DNA of 17,973 bases from Pilatotrama ljubarskyi (lineage: Eukaryota > Basidiomycota > Agaricomycetes > Polyporales > Polyporaceae): contig MU277823.1 in NCBI GenBank assembly GCA_022385805.1, positions 1-17,973 of the forward strand. Direction: 5' to 3'. A program made the translations under genes and the position numbers. Of this stretch, positions 9,059-17,936 are shown piece by piece. The notes below the pieces were generated by a model. That model was not told the DNA's origin. It ran no database searches and saw only the letters and a program-made list of their open reading frames with translations. The first letter of the stretch is position 1; each line of letters starts with the position of its first letter.

Positions 9059-9928
9059 TCATGTCGATTGCCCAGCGTGCGGGGGTGGCTCACAAGCTGT
9101 TGACCGCTTGTGACGTACAAGGGCATCACAACGCTTGACCTCTTTTCCGCATCTGTCGCATGCGAACTGCCACTTGTAGTGAATGGCTTCAAGATGTCGG
9201 GTCAGGTTGACAATCTGGCCGAACTTAGTCTTCAAGCTGCATGCGTTCCCGTGAACATCAATATGGGAACACACAAGCTCCTTCCACTGCGGCGGCTCGT
9301 CGTTGCCGTTCTTCTTCGCCGACTCGTTGGACGATCGCTCGCCCGCGTCCTTCGGCAGAATCTGGTAGTGCTTCTTGACGTGTTGTCGTGCCTCATGCAT
9401 GTTCTGCAGCTTCGTGTTGCACCCCTCGGGCCCACAACACGTCGTCTCCTCCTTGGTCTCGATGGCCTCCAATTCGGCGTTTGTTCGGCGCTTCCGAGCT
9501 GCCTTCCCCGTTGTGGGGCTCGCCGTTGCCGCGCCTTGCGCGGACATGCGCAGGGGCGTGGAGCTTGATGCCGTAGCATCAGTGAATGAGTGGCGAGCAG
9601 CCTTCCTCACGGACGCACCATCGGAAGACACCTCGCTGTCTCTGTGCTTCCGTTTGACTCCCCACTTCGCACCCCCTTGCCTGGTGTCTGAGGAGGATGG
9701 GCCTGCCGTCGGTTGATTCTCCTTATCTGCATCTGGACGACATGATGGAGGGGTTGCTACCTCTATCCCAGAGGCGAGGCATTGAGCCGGTTTGTCGCGT
9801 AGGGATGCAGAGGCGGAAATCATACGCGGCGTGGCATGGAGGATCGACAGAGGGATGTTTGTTGAGAATGCAAGGGCCATGGCCGGATGAACGCTCGGCA
9901 GGGCGATGGGGGGAGGCAAAGGTATCAT
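9059..9928 (-). CDS. Zinc-finger protein, copy 2 (KEN-box type)
   Basis: A continuous 289-codon frame, probably a nuclear DNA- or RNA-binding protein. Residues 1-160 are disordered, with a KENQPT motif (KEN at 69-71) and basic clusters VKRKHR (91-96) and ARKRR (144-148) that could be nuclear localisation signals. Three zinc units follow: C165/C170/H183/H187; C220/C230/H245/H250; and C257/C260/H273/C279, the last of C2HC type. The frame ends in GQST. An aromatic linker YKWQFAC joins fingers 2 and 3, as YVWTFTC does in copy 3. The true N-terminus may be longer: the frame stays open without ATG for 34 codons to an acceptor CTCCAG ending at 10031, preceded by a branch-point-like CTAAC. It is the best preserved member of the local family. 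The exact protein family name is unknown to me. Confidence 0.85.
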   Translation of the reverse strand: MIPLPPPIALPSVHPAMALAFSTNIPLSILHATPRMISASASLRDKPAQCLASGIEVATPPSCRPDADKENQPTAGPSSSDTRQGGAKWGVKRKHRDSEVSSDGASVRKAARHSFTDATASSSTPLRMSAQGAATASPTTGKAARKRRTNAELEAIETKEETTCCGPEGCNTKLQNMHEARQHVKKHYQILPKDAGERSSNESAKKNGNDEPPQWKELVCSHIDVHGNACSLKTKFGQIVNLTRHLEAIHYKWQFACDRCGKEVKRCDALVRHKRSTACEPPPHAGQST

Positions 9929-10300
9929 GGATGGACTCGGTATCAGGATGGGAGAACTGATATTGGAGGAAACCAGCGTGAACGAGAAGAGGGCGGCTGG
10001 AGCTTCAGGGAGGTGTGGGGAGGGAGCAAGCTGGAGATCAGGTTAGGGTAACGCGACAAAAGCGGGAAGATGGCGGAAGTGGACGTGGTTGCAGATCGTG
10101 TGTGGTTGTAGGCAAATAACCTCAACTTCGAGCAGTTTTGACCACTCGGCTAACGATTGACACCCTACCCTGGCTAACTCTGAACATCGATGCATTCGGA
10201 TTGCGCGCACCATCCCTTCCCAAACGACCCCGCGAGTTCGTCATGGGGCTGCAGATAATCTCAGATACAGCGAAATATCAGGAGAATCACAACTCACCGA
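9929..10300 (-). other. 5' leader of zinc-finger copy 2 with candidate introns
   Basis: Minus-strand reading shows a 49-nt candidate intron at 10249-10297 (donor GTGAGT, acceptor CTGCAG). An exon crossing GATGTTCAGAGTTAG near 10172-10190 follows. Another intron would end at the acceptor CTCCAG (AG at 10031-10032). Bases 9929-10030 continue the copy 2 reading frame and may be coding (PEAPAALFSFTLVSSN reads as plausible protein). The block around 10145-10190 is similar to the copy 1 leader. Confidence 0.5.
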
Positions 10301-10522
10301 GCAAGGTTTGTCGCGCGAGGCGTCAGCCACTCACTACCCCCGCATCCTCGCGTCAAGAGTGCACCCTCCGCCAGCTCACGCGGAAGCGCGCCGACTCCTG
10401 TGCCTCTTCGCGTTATTATCGCCTCGCGCGCAAGTCGTCCTCGTCCGCATAGGGAGGCCAGGAAGAGTCGTGCGCTGCCTTCAATGGTGATAGCCATCTA
10501 TGCACGACACCGCTGGGACGGG

Positions 10523-10734
10523 CACGTGCCAGTGCGGTTGGATATCGCGTGGGCGGCAGGACAGTGGGTGTTCCAGTCTTAGTCTTCGGTCCTCTTGCTC
10601 TGTGTTGAGGGAGGTCTGCATGTTGCTAGAAAACTCGTGAGCGAGGAAGAAGAGATCGCATGCGGGATAGGCACGGTGAGCCACAAGCAGATGTGAAGCT
10701 CGCCATCTCTCGGCGACGCGGCCTCCTGCTTATA
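10523..10734 (-). promoter_or_regulatory. CACGTG palindrome and TATAAG element upstream of copy 2
   Basis: GGCACGTGCC, a perfect 10-base palindrome with a CACGTG core at 10523-10528, lies 336 bases upstream of the conserved leader ATG at 10187. TATAAG (minus strand) lies at 10729-10734. The order and spacing match those upstream of copy 1 within about 12 bases, which suggests an inherited promoter layout. No direct evidence of binding exists. Confidence 0.35.
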
Positions 10735-12527
10735 TGGTCCAGATGTGGAGATAACAAAGCGGTGGGGAGTGAGTACTTCCAACCACGATCCTTCAGACCA
10801 TTGATACGACAATACTTAGTGACAGTGGCCGTGCAATGTGGCCGGGCCATCGACCTTTAGTCGGCCTTGCCGGGCATGCGCTTTGTGCTCAGCTCAGGCT
10901 ACCTCCAAAGGTTTAGTAGTGTCGCGCGGATTTGACTCATTCGGCATAAAATACTGATGAACTCGGCATCATATGACGGCGTCGCACCTCTGCTCCGCTC
11001 CGTGGTGAGTACCACATCCACGTCAATGACGCGTCTAGCGAAGATGCTTCAAGCGTCTTACACATGAGACGCATGAGAATGCTCTCATATGAGCAGGCAA
11101 AGGCAATCGTCGTCTACTCTGCTCCTTTGTGTCTTCCATGATGTGCACAAAGGTTGGAGGGATAGCGCGTGAGCCGAGGAAGAATGGGTGCTCTGGCAAG
11201 GAGCATGTCGGAGCAAAGTACGATGGCCAAAACGCTTTGGCCACCATACCTTGTCCTGCGGACGTGCTCCCTGCATCATGCGTTATGCACATGTCTAGTA
11301 TAGCCGCTCTTGCAGTCCGCGTCTTCGACTGAAAGAGTGCTTCTCTGCGACGAGCCAGGGAGTTTTAGTAACACCTCCTATTGAGCTAGAAGGCGGTCAA
11401 TATGTGTTCTCGACAGACTCGATTCATATGTGCACATTTTGGGGGTGTGTTCTTTCCACTCTATGAGTCCATACAGGCCCTACAAGCCTTTGCTACCACC
11501 CTCGCGCCAGAGGGCATGGTGAAGTCGCTTACCGAGTAATGCATGGGGTTAGGGTTTTGCGCTCCCACAGCGTCGTCAGCCTTTGAATGCTGGCATCGTT
11601 CTTCATCCAAGCTGAGACAACTTCATGGCCTGCCAGAGCCCACATGGGATGTTCAATCTTCGTATTTCCATGAGCGGTGCATAGGTCATTTCTGTCGGGG
11701 TAGCAGGTCTTCCGTGGTCTGTAACGTCGATTTAGTACCCCTGGCGTCTCTGGGCACAATCGTCTGCAGCTACTGACTTACCGCAGATCCGGCTGCGTTT
11801 CGAGTGAGTACGAGGATGAGAGGAGTCCGAGTCTCTATGGTCTTTGCATGTCGAAGTTAGGGTTGTAGTGATGAAGTTCTTTCCACTCGGCTCCCGTGTA
11901 GGACGACAGCGGAGATGAGCGCCTCCCTCGTGGCAACCTTGTTCTCATACCGCCATCATCTGCGTCGACCCACCCGCTCCGGCTCAGTCTCTCGCTGGTC
12001 TTTCCGCCCATTACGGCCCCCGATGTCTTGTGTGTCTGATGTGCTCGTGTCTTCGCTCGTTTCTGCTGGGCATACTCGCCCCGTCCAATAGGACACCCGA
12101 CACTCGCCAGCTCATGCAATCCCGCTCAATCAGCTTGGTGGATCTTGGCGAGTCCTACAAATCCGTTATACTTGGGCTCCCTGCACACAAACGTACCGGC
12201 GATTGCAACGATCGCTTAGAAAATATCACCGGCGCCATCACAGACCCATGCATAGCCACAGCACGCCCGGAAACAGGAAAAGATTTTGTGAGTCTGTATA
12301 TGATGATCCGGTCTCCTCTGCCGTGAATGCCAAGTTGCCCCCGGACCTCATCTCTATACTGAGGTGGTACCACGATACTATCATCTGCCTTTCTCGTATC
12401 CCTGCTTGCGTTACCGCTTGGAGTGTGACTGCTGTTGTCTCATTTCTACCATATCCTTATGAATGGACAACACATGCCGCCTCGCCCGTGAAATTGCAGA
12501 CATGCTGCGATACTTGGGACAGATACC
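10735..12527. other. Gene-poor stretch upstream of the first LTR
   Basis: About 1.8 kb with no gene I can support. Small overlapping frames (for example 11129-11332, 11835-12119 and 12203-12538) show no motif and disagree between strands. An 8-base perfect inverted repeat TGGCCAAA/TTTGGCCA with a 4-base loop is at 11224-11243. A 10-base palindrome GTGGTACCAC is near 12363-12372. No transposase, LTR or RNA gene was recognised. Confidence 0.5.
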
Positions 12528-13233
12528 CTTTCTGTTAGGAACCGTGCGGGGGTAAGACCAGAATCCCGGAGGCCGGAAGACGGAAGGCCGATATCGGACC
12601 GGAAGGGTCCGATCGGAACCCGGTCGGAGTACGCATGGTACTGGGGTGGAGAGGACTCGCGAAACTATTAGTAACGCGCTTCGAGAGTCGACGGAGTCCT
12701 CTAATTTACGGAGGAAGGTACTATTATGTAATCAGACCAAAAGCGGACCGATGTCGGAGGCCGGTCGGAGACCGGCGGTAGAAGTCGAAGTGCAGAAGTG
12801 CTGCTTACCAGAGGACAAGTCACAAAGGACTTATCTTAGTACTGTCGGAGGTCAGACTGTGATCGGACCAGAGTCGGAGTCGGATTGGACCGGAGATCGG
12901 AGGACGGAATGTTATTCCGGAGGATCAACAAATGGGTAAAGGACAGGGGACCGAAGAGTTGTACCAGCAGATCAAGTGGTTAATGAGATATCTGAACTAA
13001 AGAGCTACTCTATAGAATCCGAAGCTTATATAGTAAGAAGTAAGTAAGGTTCGGGTTTGTAAGGAGTAACTGCAGAGGGGAGCTCGGATGTCAGATCGCG
13101 TGGAGTACGGCGCGGGTTAGTCTCATCGCCGATGATGACGAGTGAGTCTCGGAGTGGTCTCGGAGTCCAATCGGACCGATCGGGTTCCGAAAGGCGCCGG
13201 ACCGGAAGGATCCGCACGGACGCTAACACTTTC
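12528..13233 (+). mobile_element. Solo LTR 1 (12533-13228) with perfect 5-bp target-site duplication
   Basis: The 696-base element begins TGTTAGGAACC and ends GACGCTAACA, so its ends are a 6-base perfect inverted repeat in the canonical TG..CA form. CTTTC precedes it (12528-12532) and directly follows it (13229-13233), a perfect 5-base target-site duplication typical of LTR retrotransposon integration. A TATATA at 13027-13032 could be the promoter and gives the tentative plus orientation. The interior is rich in TCGGACC/GGTCCGA-type motifs, including a hairpin with TCGGACC, a short loop and GGTCCGA near 12594-12612. There is no internal coding region and no second LTR of this type in the window, so it is a solo LTR left by recombination. 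The superfamily cannot be assigned. Confidence 0.85.
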
Positions 13234-13631
13234 CTTCGTGCTCTTCGCTAGTGCTTTGCTGCTGGTAGGTGACGAACACGGGTGATGGCCGATCTAAAGC
13301 GGAGAAGTACTGGTGCACTACACGGGCGACAGCGCTGCAGTGGATAGTGCCTTTTGCTGCTAGCGTCGGACAGCTGAAGAGGTATTGCGCTGGCGATGGA
13401 CGCCCAATCATCTACATCCAATGCTCCGACATTTGTCCTGCCCTATACATTTTTTGCCATGTGTCATACGTCCACTGCTGTCTACCCGCACTGCAGAGCA
13501 GGCAAAGGAGTCGAGCCTCACACAGTGTGTCGAACGTTTGATCGTGAGATCTTCAGCTTGGCCACTCTATGAGACAACTTGAGGCTATGCGACTGACACA
13601 TTTGTCTCAACCTGTCCCTCGGGCTACTTCG
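13234..13631. other. Spacer between the two solo LTRs
   Basis: About 400 bases of unique-looking sequence separate the two insertions. Short open frames at 13269-13541 and 13385-13582 carry no recognised motif. It is not the internal part of a retrotransposon: the flanking LTRs differ in sequence, and each has its own target duplication. Confidence 0.5.
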
Positions 13632-14207
13632 CTGACTGTCACGACCCGTACCACCAGGGAACGTGACCTCCGCCGGAACTCTGGCAGGAGTTCCGGACGG
13701 GACTTCCTCGGACGTCCGTGCTTTCCTTCCTTAGTAGTCTTCGTGCTTTTTCTTCGTTGACGTCATATCTCTTCTTATCAGTTTATCCCTTTCTCTTGTC
13801 TTGCGTCACTAGGCATCGGAGTTCCTGGAACTCCGACGACTATAACGTAGGGCCCTTCCTTATCTGTTGGGGCCACTTAGTATAAATAGCTGAGCTGGTG
13901 GTAGCGTTTGCCTCAGTTCGGACACCTCGTTGTTACCTCGTTACTTACTGGCTTACCCTCGGATCCCTCTGTACTTATCTGCAATCCACTCCCCCTCTTT
14001 CCGTAACTCCGTCGGAACTCCGTCTCACCTCCGTCTCCTTGTCGGTGCCCTCTTGTAAATAGGGGACACTAGACGAGATCACTCAGGGCATTGTTAATAA
14101 CTTCGCCAAAGTCCCCACCCCCCGTGTCGTAGCCGGACTCCGTCCGAAACTCCGGAACTCCTTTACTCCGTCTGCTCGCCGACTACGGCAAGCGTCCTAA
14201 CACTGAT
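13632..14207 (+). mobile_element. Solo LTR 2 (13637-14202) with near-perfect 5-bp target-site duplication
   Basis: The 566-base element starts TGTCACGACCCG and ends GCGTCCTAACA. The flanks are CTGAC (13632-13636) and CTGAT (14203-14207), a 5-base duplication with one difference. A clear TATA box, TATAAATA, is at 13881-13888, followed by pyrimidine-rich sequence; this supports a plus-oriented U3-R-U5 layout. Hairpins recur in U3: CCGGAACTC/GAGTTCCGG at 13673-13696, and TCGGAGTTCC/GGAACTCCGA around a single base at 13816-13836. Related GGAACTCCG motifs occur near 13998 and 14148. It contains no coding region and no partner LTR, so it is a solo LTR of a family different from LTR 1. Confidence 0.8.
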
Positions 14208-16825
14208 GGCGAGACCCATACACGTAGTCCGCCTTCGTTCAACGTACACCAGAATAGCGACCAGACACTTCAGAGCAATACTCGCTTGAAAGGACAGCAA
14301 ATGCCTCCGTGGTTGTTCCTCGACGTGCGTGCTGCTACCATTACAAGCTGCAGCTTCATCGTATTGTCTATGGGTTCGATTGCAACTGATGGCTCAAGAA
14401 GCACGCCAGCGCTCGCCGCGACCACTCTCCTTGTACTCCTCCCACCCCACCCTCCTTGCAATTCCGTCCTCTCTGCACTTCTGACTATGCTACTGCGTAC
14501 CTCCGGCAACGTGCTCATCAAATCTTCTTGCTCAGCAAAGGGGTTGGCCTCGTTTCCTTTTACTACCACCGAGGGCCCTCGATGGCTACTGCTCGACTAC
14601 AGCTCAATCGGCCAGTCTAGAAGTGAATCGCCCATCCTTACTTGCTTGTGATCTAGTAATACCTATCTCGTATGCTTGAGGATCCTGCAACTCTCGCGAA
14701 CGAGTATAGCTGCTCCGGGTTGCATATGGGACTATGTCGGCATATACAAGACAACAGCCCCGTGCGTGCGCGTGTTTACTCGCTAGCCACCGAAGCCAAC
14801 AGCCATATCGCGACCCATCTTATCTTCCTCTCTCCATGTCCTAGGGAGTCTCCTGCGTCCGTCACCACCGCTGCTACGTCGCATCTCGCTGTCTGTCGTG
14901 CAAAATGCCCCACAAGCCTCAAGACCCTTCTGTCTCTCCTGCTTTTCTTCGCTCCGGACCAGCTGGACGAAGTGTGTTCTCAGGTCAGCGGATGGGAGTG
15001 GTACCTTTGCCTATCAGACGGCTACACCGGGCTCATGCAACGTGCGGCATAGCCGCGTAATGGGATAAATGCCACGCTTTCCCTCCGTCCCGGTGCAGAA
15101 TGGTGCTTGACATGTTGTATGCTGTAAGTCGCTTCGTCTTATTATACCATCGCCACCGCCAGTTTTCGTGCACCGTGGGGTCCTGGTGTGTCGGATCGTA
15201 TCCGATAGACACAAACCTCTCGGTGTAATGCGTTCTTCAAGGTCCCTTGATCGAGAAGTGCCGAGGAGATCATGTTGCCAAGCGGTCAAGTGTGGACGCG
15301 TGCGCCCCTCGGCTCTTGCATTTGAATGGTGGAAAGTGAGACGGTCCTGTACGGTGCAAGCTAAGAGGTAGGCTAGCCTTCGTGAGGAGTCAATGCAAGA
15401 TCGCAAAACACCGACGCTTCCCAATCAACCGGACGGATGATGCTCTATCCCGGAATGCGAGTCGGCATTGAAATATTGCCTGCGCGTTTGCAGAGGACTT
15501 GTGTTCTGAGGACGTAGCTGACGCTTCCGGAGGCGCAAAGATGAGTGGACAACTGCAATCCCGTGTGGCGAACATGTTCGATGCTCCCTAGCGGTTTCCA
15601 TGACACCTGCCACTGGCAGTTCCACGAGCAACTGGCGTCAGTGATGAACTTGTGTAGGCGTGTTGTGAACAACACACGGTGACCGGGTGTTCAGGAGGTG
15701 AAAGACACGACCAATTCGGGTGTGCACTCAGCACTTTGAATTATCCCTGGTGGCCCTGATCCTTGTGACGCTCCTTGAACGGACCATGCATTCCTTCGCT
15801 TGACGCACCTGACATAGCTGAAGTCAGTAATAATCAGCTCGAGGCATTGACCTCAATCGCGGTCTGTTGCATCTAACCGTTCCCACTGGTCTGTCGCCGA
15901 GAACTACATACGGTGGAGAATGCAATCCGGGGCAGTTCTCGCTTTGCATTTAGCCTTCCAGTGAAGTAGCAAGTTGACTGCCATAGGTCTGTCATGCGCA
16001 CAGCGAGCGACATCTACCCATGCTCGTGTCTTGGTTGACCGTCAGGCGCTGAGAGCCCACTGAGCTGAAGCTGACCGAGAACTATGCGGAAAGACTTGGT
16101 TTCCGTGGTTGAGCGCACTCACTCGTCCGGCCGTACTTGTTTCCTTTGTATAGATCACAGGCAAGACGTCGAGAATGCGAGTCTCTCCTGTAGGCAGGTA
16201 GGATTGTTCAACCTTGAGTGTCATGGCGAAGCCGTGGAGCTTGGTGTTCAAATGTCTTCTATTGTACGAGTAGTCAAGTAAGAGAGCTTAGATCGTGATC
16301 TCTACAGGCTGAAGTGATGGATACAGCGGTGGGCACAGCGCGGATTACAGGTTATGCAGCTGTATGTGGGGCCGTGGTTGCACTTGGCGGTTCGCGCATG
16401 CCACTCCTCAAGCTAGGCCCATCAATTTGGTCCTTCGCACAGACAGCGGGAACTGTGCCCTCGTTGTTGTGCTGTTCACGAGGTTGCTTCCGCTGACTAC
16501 ACGTTGGGCTGATAACATTCTCAGGCGGATTCGCAGACGGTTTTCCTTCTGGTTGTTGTCGAGGCAGATGTAGATGATGCAGGAGCTGGCAGTGGGCTCG
16601 TACTGCGTACCGGGGGAGTGACCACAGTACTTGGATCGCTAGTGGGCGTTAGCGCGGATGTCATTGGAGATACAGGTGCTATCTCAGGCTTGCCTTGAAG
16701 GGTGGCAAGGTGGCCGCTCAGAGAATGTATACAAAGAGTGTCCGAGGTCTCCGTAGATATTCGTGCAAGAGACGATTATAGGGAGGTGATGTACGAAGGG
16801 CTCATGCAAGCCACTAAAGCCGTAG
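14208..16825. other. Gene-poor stretch between LTR 2 and the zinc-finger relic
   Basis: About 2.6 kb without a supportable intact gene. Open frames of 120-126 codons at 14286-14651 and 14672-15052 (plus) have no recognised domain. A short inverted repeat GTGTTGT/ACAACAC is at 15660-15675. A protein-like Gly/Val-rich frame at 16525-16698, preceded by a branch-point and acceptor-like sequence, could be the last exon of a decayed gene; it is discussed under findings. Confidence 0.45.
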
Positions 16826-16931
16826 GCCAGTCTATGCGCAGGAGTCCCGCGCACCGTGTATCATGTAGTAGTGACACCTCGGCCTTCGGGGGAAGGCAGC
16901 AAGCTTTCCGCTCTCTGTGACATGTGAGGAC
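16826..16931 (-). pseudogene. Decayed 3' end of a fourth zinc-finger copy
   Basis: Read on the minus strand, 16848-16931 aligns along its length to the 3' end of copy 3 (17150-17233), with roughly 70% identity by eye and one single-base gap. The alignment starts at GTCCTCAC and ends beyond the shared stop-region motif CTACATGAT and GGTGCGC. Identity continues into the 3' flank (ATGCGCAGGA, with a small deletion). In frame it reads VLTCHRERKACCLPPKAEV, matching VLTRHRTSNACRPPPEPEV of copy 3, including the last His and Cys of finger 3. The single-base gap then puts the ending out of frame. Sequence upstream of 16931 does not align convincingly, so fingers 1 and 2 are missing or too diverged. 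Confidence 0.7.
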
Positions 16932-17161
16932 CGCACAATGCAAGAAGCTTTCAAGCCTTCTTGACCAACGGATACCCTGAGCGTCCCCATGCGACAGCGA
17001 GAGACTACACGGACAGCGTCCGAATTATCCGTGATTGTTGGTACAGGATACAGGATACAGCAGATGCGGTAGCGTACATGTAGATCATACAAGGCGGTCT
17101 TGTTGGAACTCTGAGTCAGCTCATGCGCAGGATCACCATTCGGAGTTTGGCGCACCTCAAA

Positions 17162-17776
17162 TCATGTAGACAGGCCAACCTCAGGTTCCGGCGGAGGGCG
17201 GCAAGCGTTCGACGTTCGGTGACGCGTGAGGACGTCGCGACGTGAGTAGCTTCTGCCACACCTCTCACATGTGAACGTCCACACGTAGTGCTGGCTTTCT
17301 ATGTGCCTGCTCAGGTCGTGCATAGTCTTGAATGTCGTTTTCACATCGCATGCGTTTCCGGCCTCGTCGATGTGGGAGCAGACCAGCGGCTTCCATTGCA
17401 CTACTTCTTTTCCTTGTTTCTTCTTCATCGGCGGTTTTCCTTTCGTCTTCGTGGCCCTCCTCGACGAGCCCTCGCCCTCGTCCACCTCCGGCACACGGTA
17501 GTGCGACTTAGCATGGGCCCTAGCCTCGTGCATGCTATGCAGCGTGTCATCGCACCCGGCCAGGCCACACCGTGTTGTCTCCTGCTCCACCTCGACAGCT
17601 TCCAGCTCAACCTTCTTGCGACGGCCCCGAGCTGACTGCTCGGGGAAGGCAGCCACCGTCATTCTGCCTTGCGCTGGCACCTCTGACAAAGCACCTGATG
17701 CAACGGCATCCGTCGAGTCATCGCGAGCGACCCTCTTGACCGCGCGGCCACTGGCGGAGACGTTGATGCGCCAAAT
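17162..17776 (-). CDS. Zinc-finger protein, copy 3, 5' end unresolved
   Basis: The frame is open from just after an in-frame TAG (17777-17779) to the TGA at 17162-17164. It has no ATG until 17662, from which 166 residues would be made. Sequence upstream of that ATG still matches copy 2 (ASGRAVKRVARDDSTDAVAS against DGASVRKAARHSFTDATAS), so the coding region should extend further, probably through an exon beginning after GGGTAG at 17777. Zinc units are CGLAGC with HAKSH; C-x9-C with H-x4-H (RHIESQH); and CERCG with H-x5-C. A basic linker (KGKPPMKKKQGK) lies between fingers 1 and 2. No KEN motif is visible in the part seen. It is either a spliced gene with its 5' exons at or beyond the window edge, or a 5'-truncated duplicate. 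Role as for copy 2: a presumed nuclear nucleic-acid-binding protein. Confidence 0.7.
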   Translation of the reverse strand: MWRINVSASGRAVKRVARDDSTDAVASGALSEVPAQGRMTVAAFPEQSARGRRKKVELEAVEVEQETTRCGLAGCDDTLHSMHEARAHAKSHYRVPEVDEGEGSSRRATKTKGKPPMKKKQGKEVVQWKPLVCSHIDEAGNACDVKTTFKTMHDLSRHIESQHYVWTFTCERCGRSYSRRDVLTRHRTSNACRPPPEPEVGLST

Positions 17777-17936
17777 CTACCCTAAAGCCGTGAGGTTGAG
17801 GCCGAGAGCCTTTGTAGGTCGAGGCCTCTGATGAGCTGAGCTGGGGTAGACGGCGGGATCAGGAGATATAGCGGTTCGGCCGGGGTGCCCTTGAGGCGAA
17901 CGTCACGATGCAGCGGTGGATTGGAGCGAACAGAGT

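Noticed and set aside
9110..9716. Plus-strand frames of 113-152 codons
   Set aside because: They are antisense to zinc-finger copy 2, whose Cys/His spacing is conserved with copies 1 and 3.
11224..11243. TGGCCAAA/TTTGGCCA hairpin as a terminator
   Set aside because: No gene ends nearby and there is no T-tract; intrinsic terminators are also not expected in fungal nuclear genes.
12528..14207. Interpretation of the two LTRs as the ends of one retrotransposon
   Set aside because: The two sequences are not similar along their length, each has its own target duplication, and the 400-base spacer contains no gag or pol.
14366..14380. GGTTCGATT resembling a tRNA T-loop
   Set aside because: No matching acceptor stem, D-arm or anticodon arm could be laid out around it.
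14286..14651. Hydrophobic 121-codon plus-strand frame that might be a membrane protein remnant
   Set aside because: Considered as a remnant of a fungal multi-pass membrane family, but no diagnostic motif could be matched, and a 99-codon frame is also open on the other strand.
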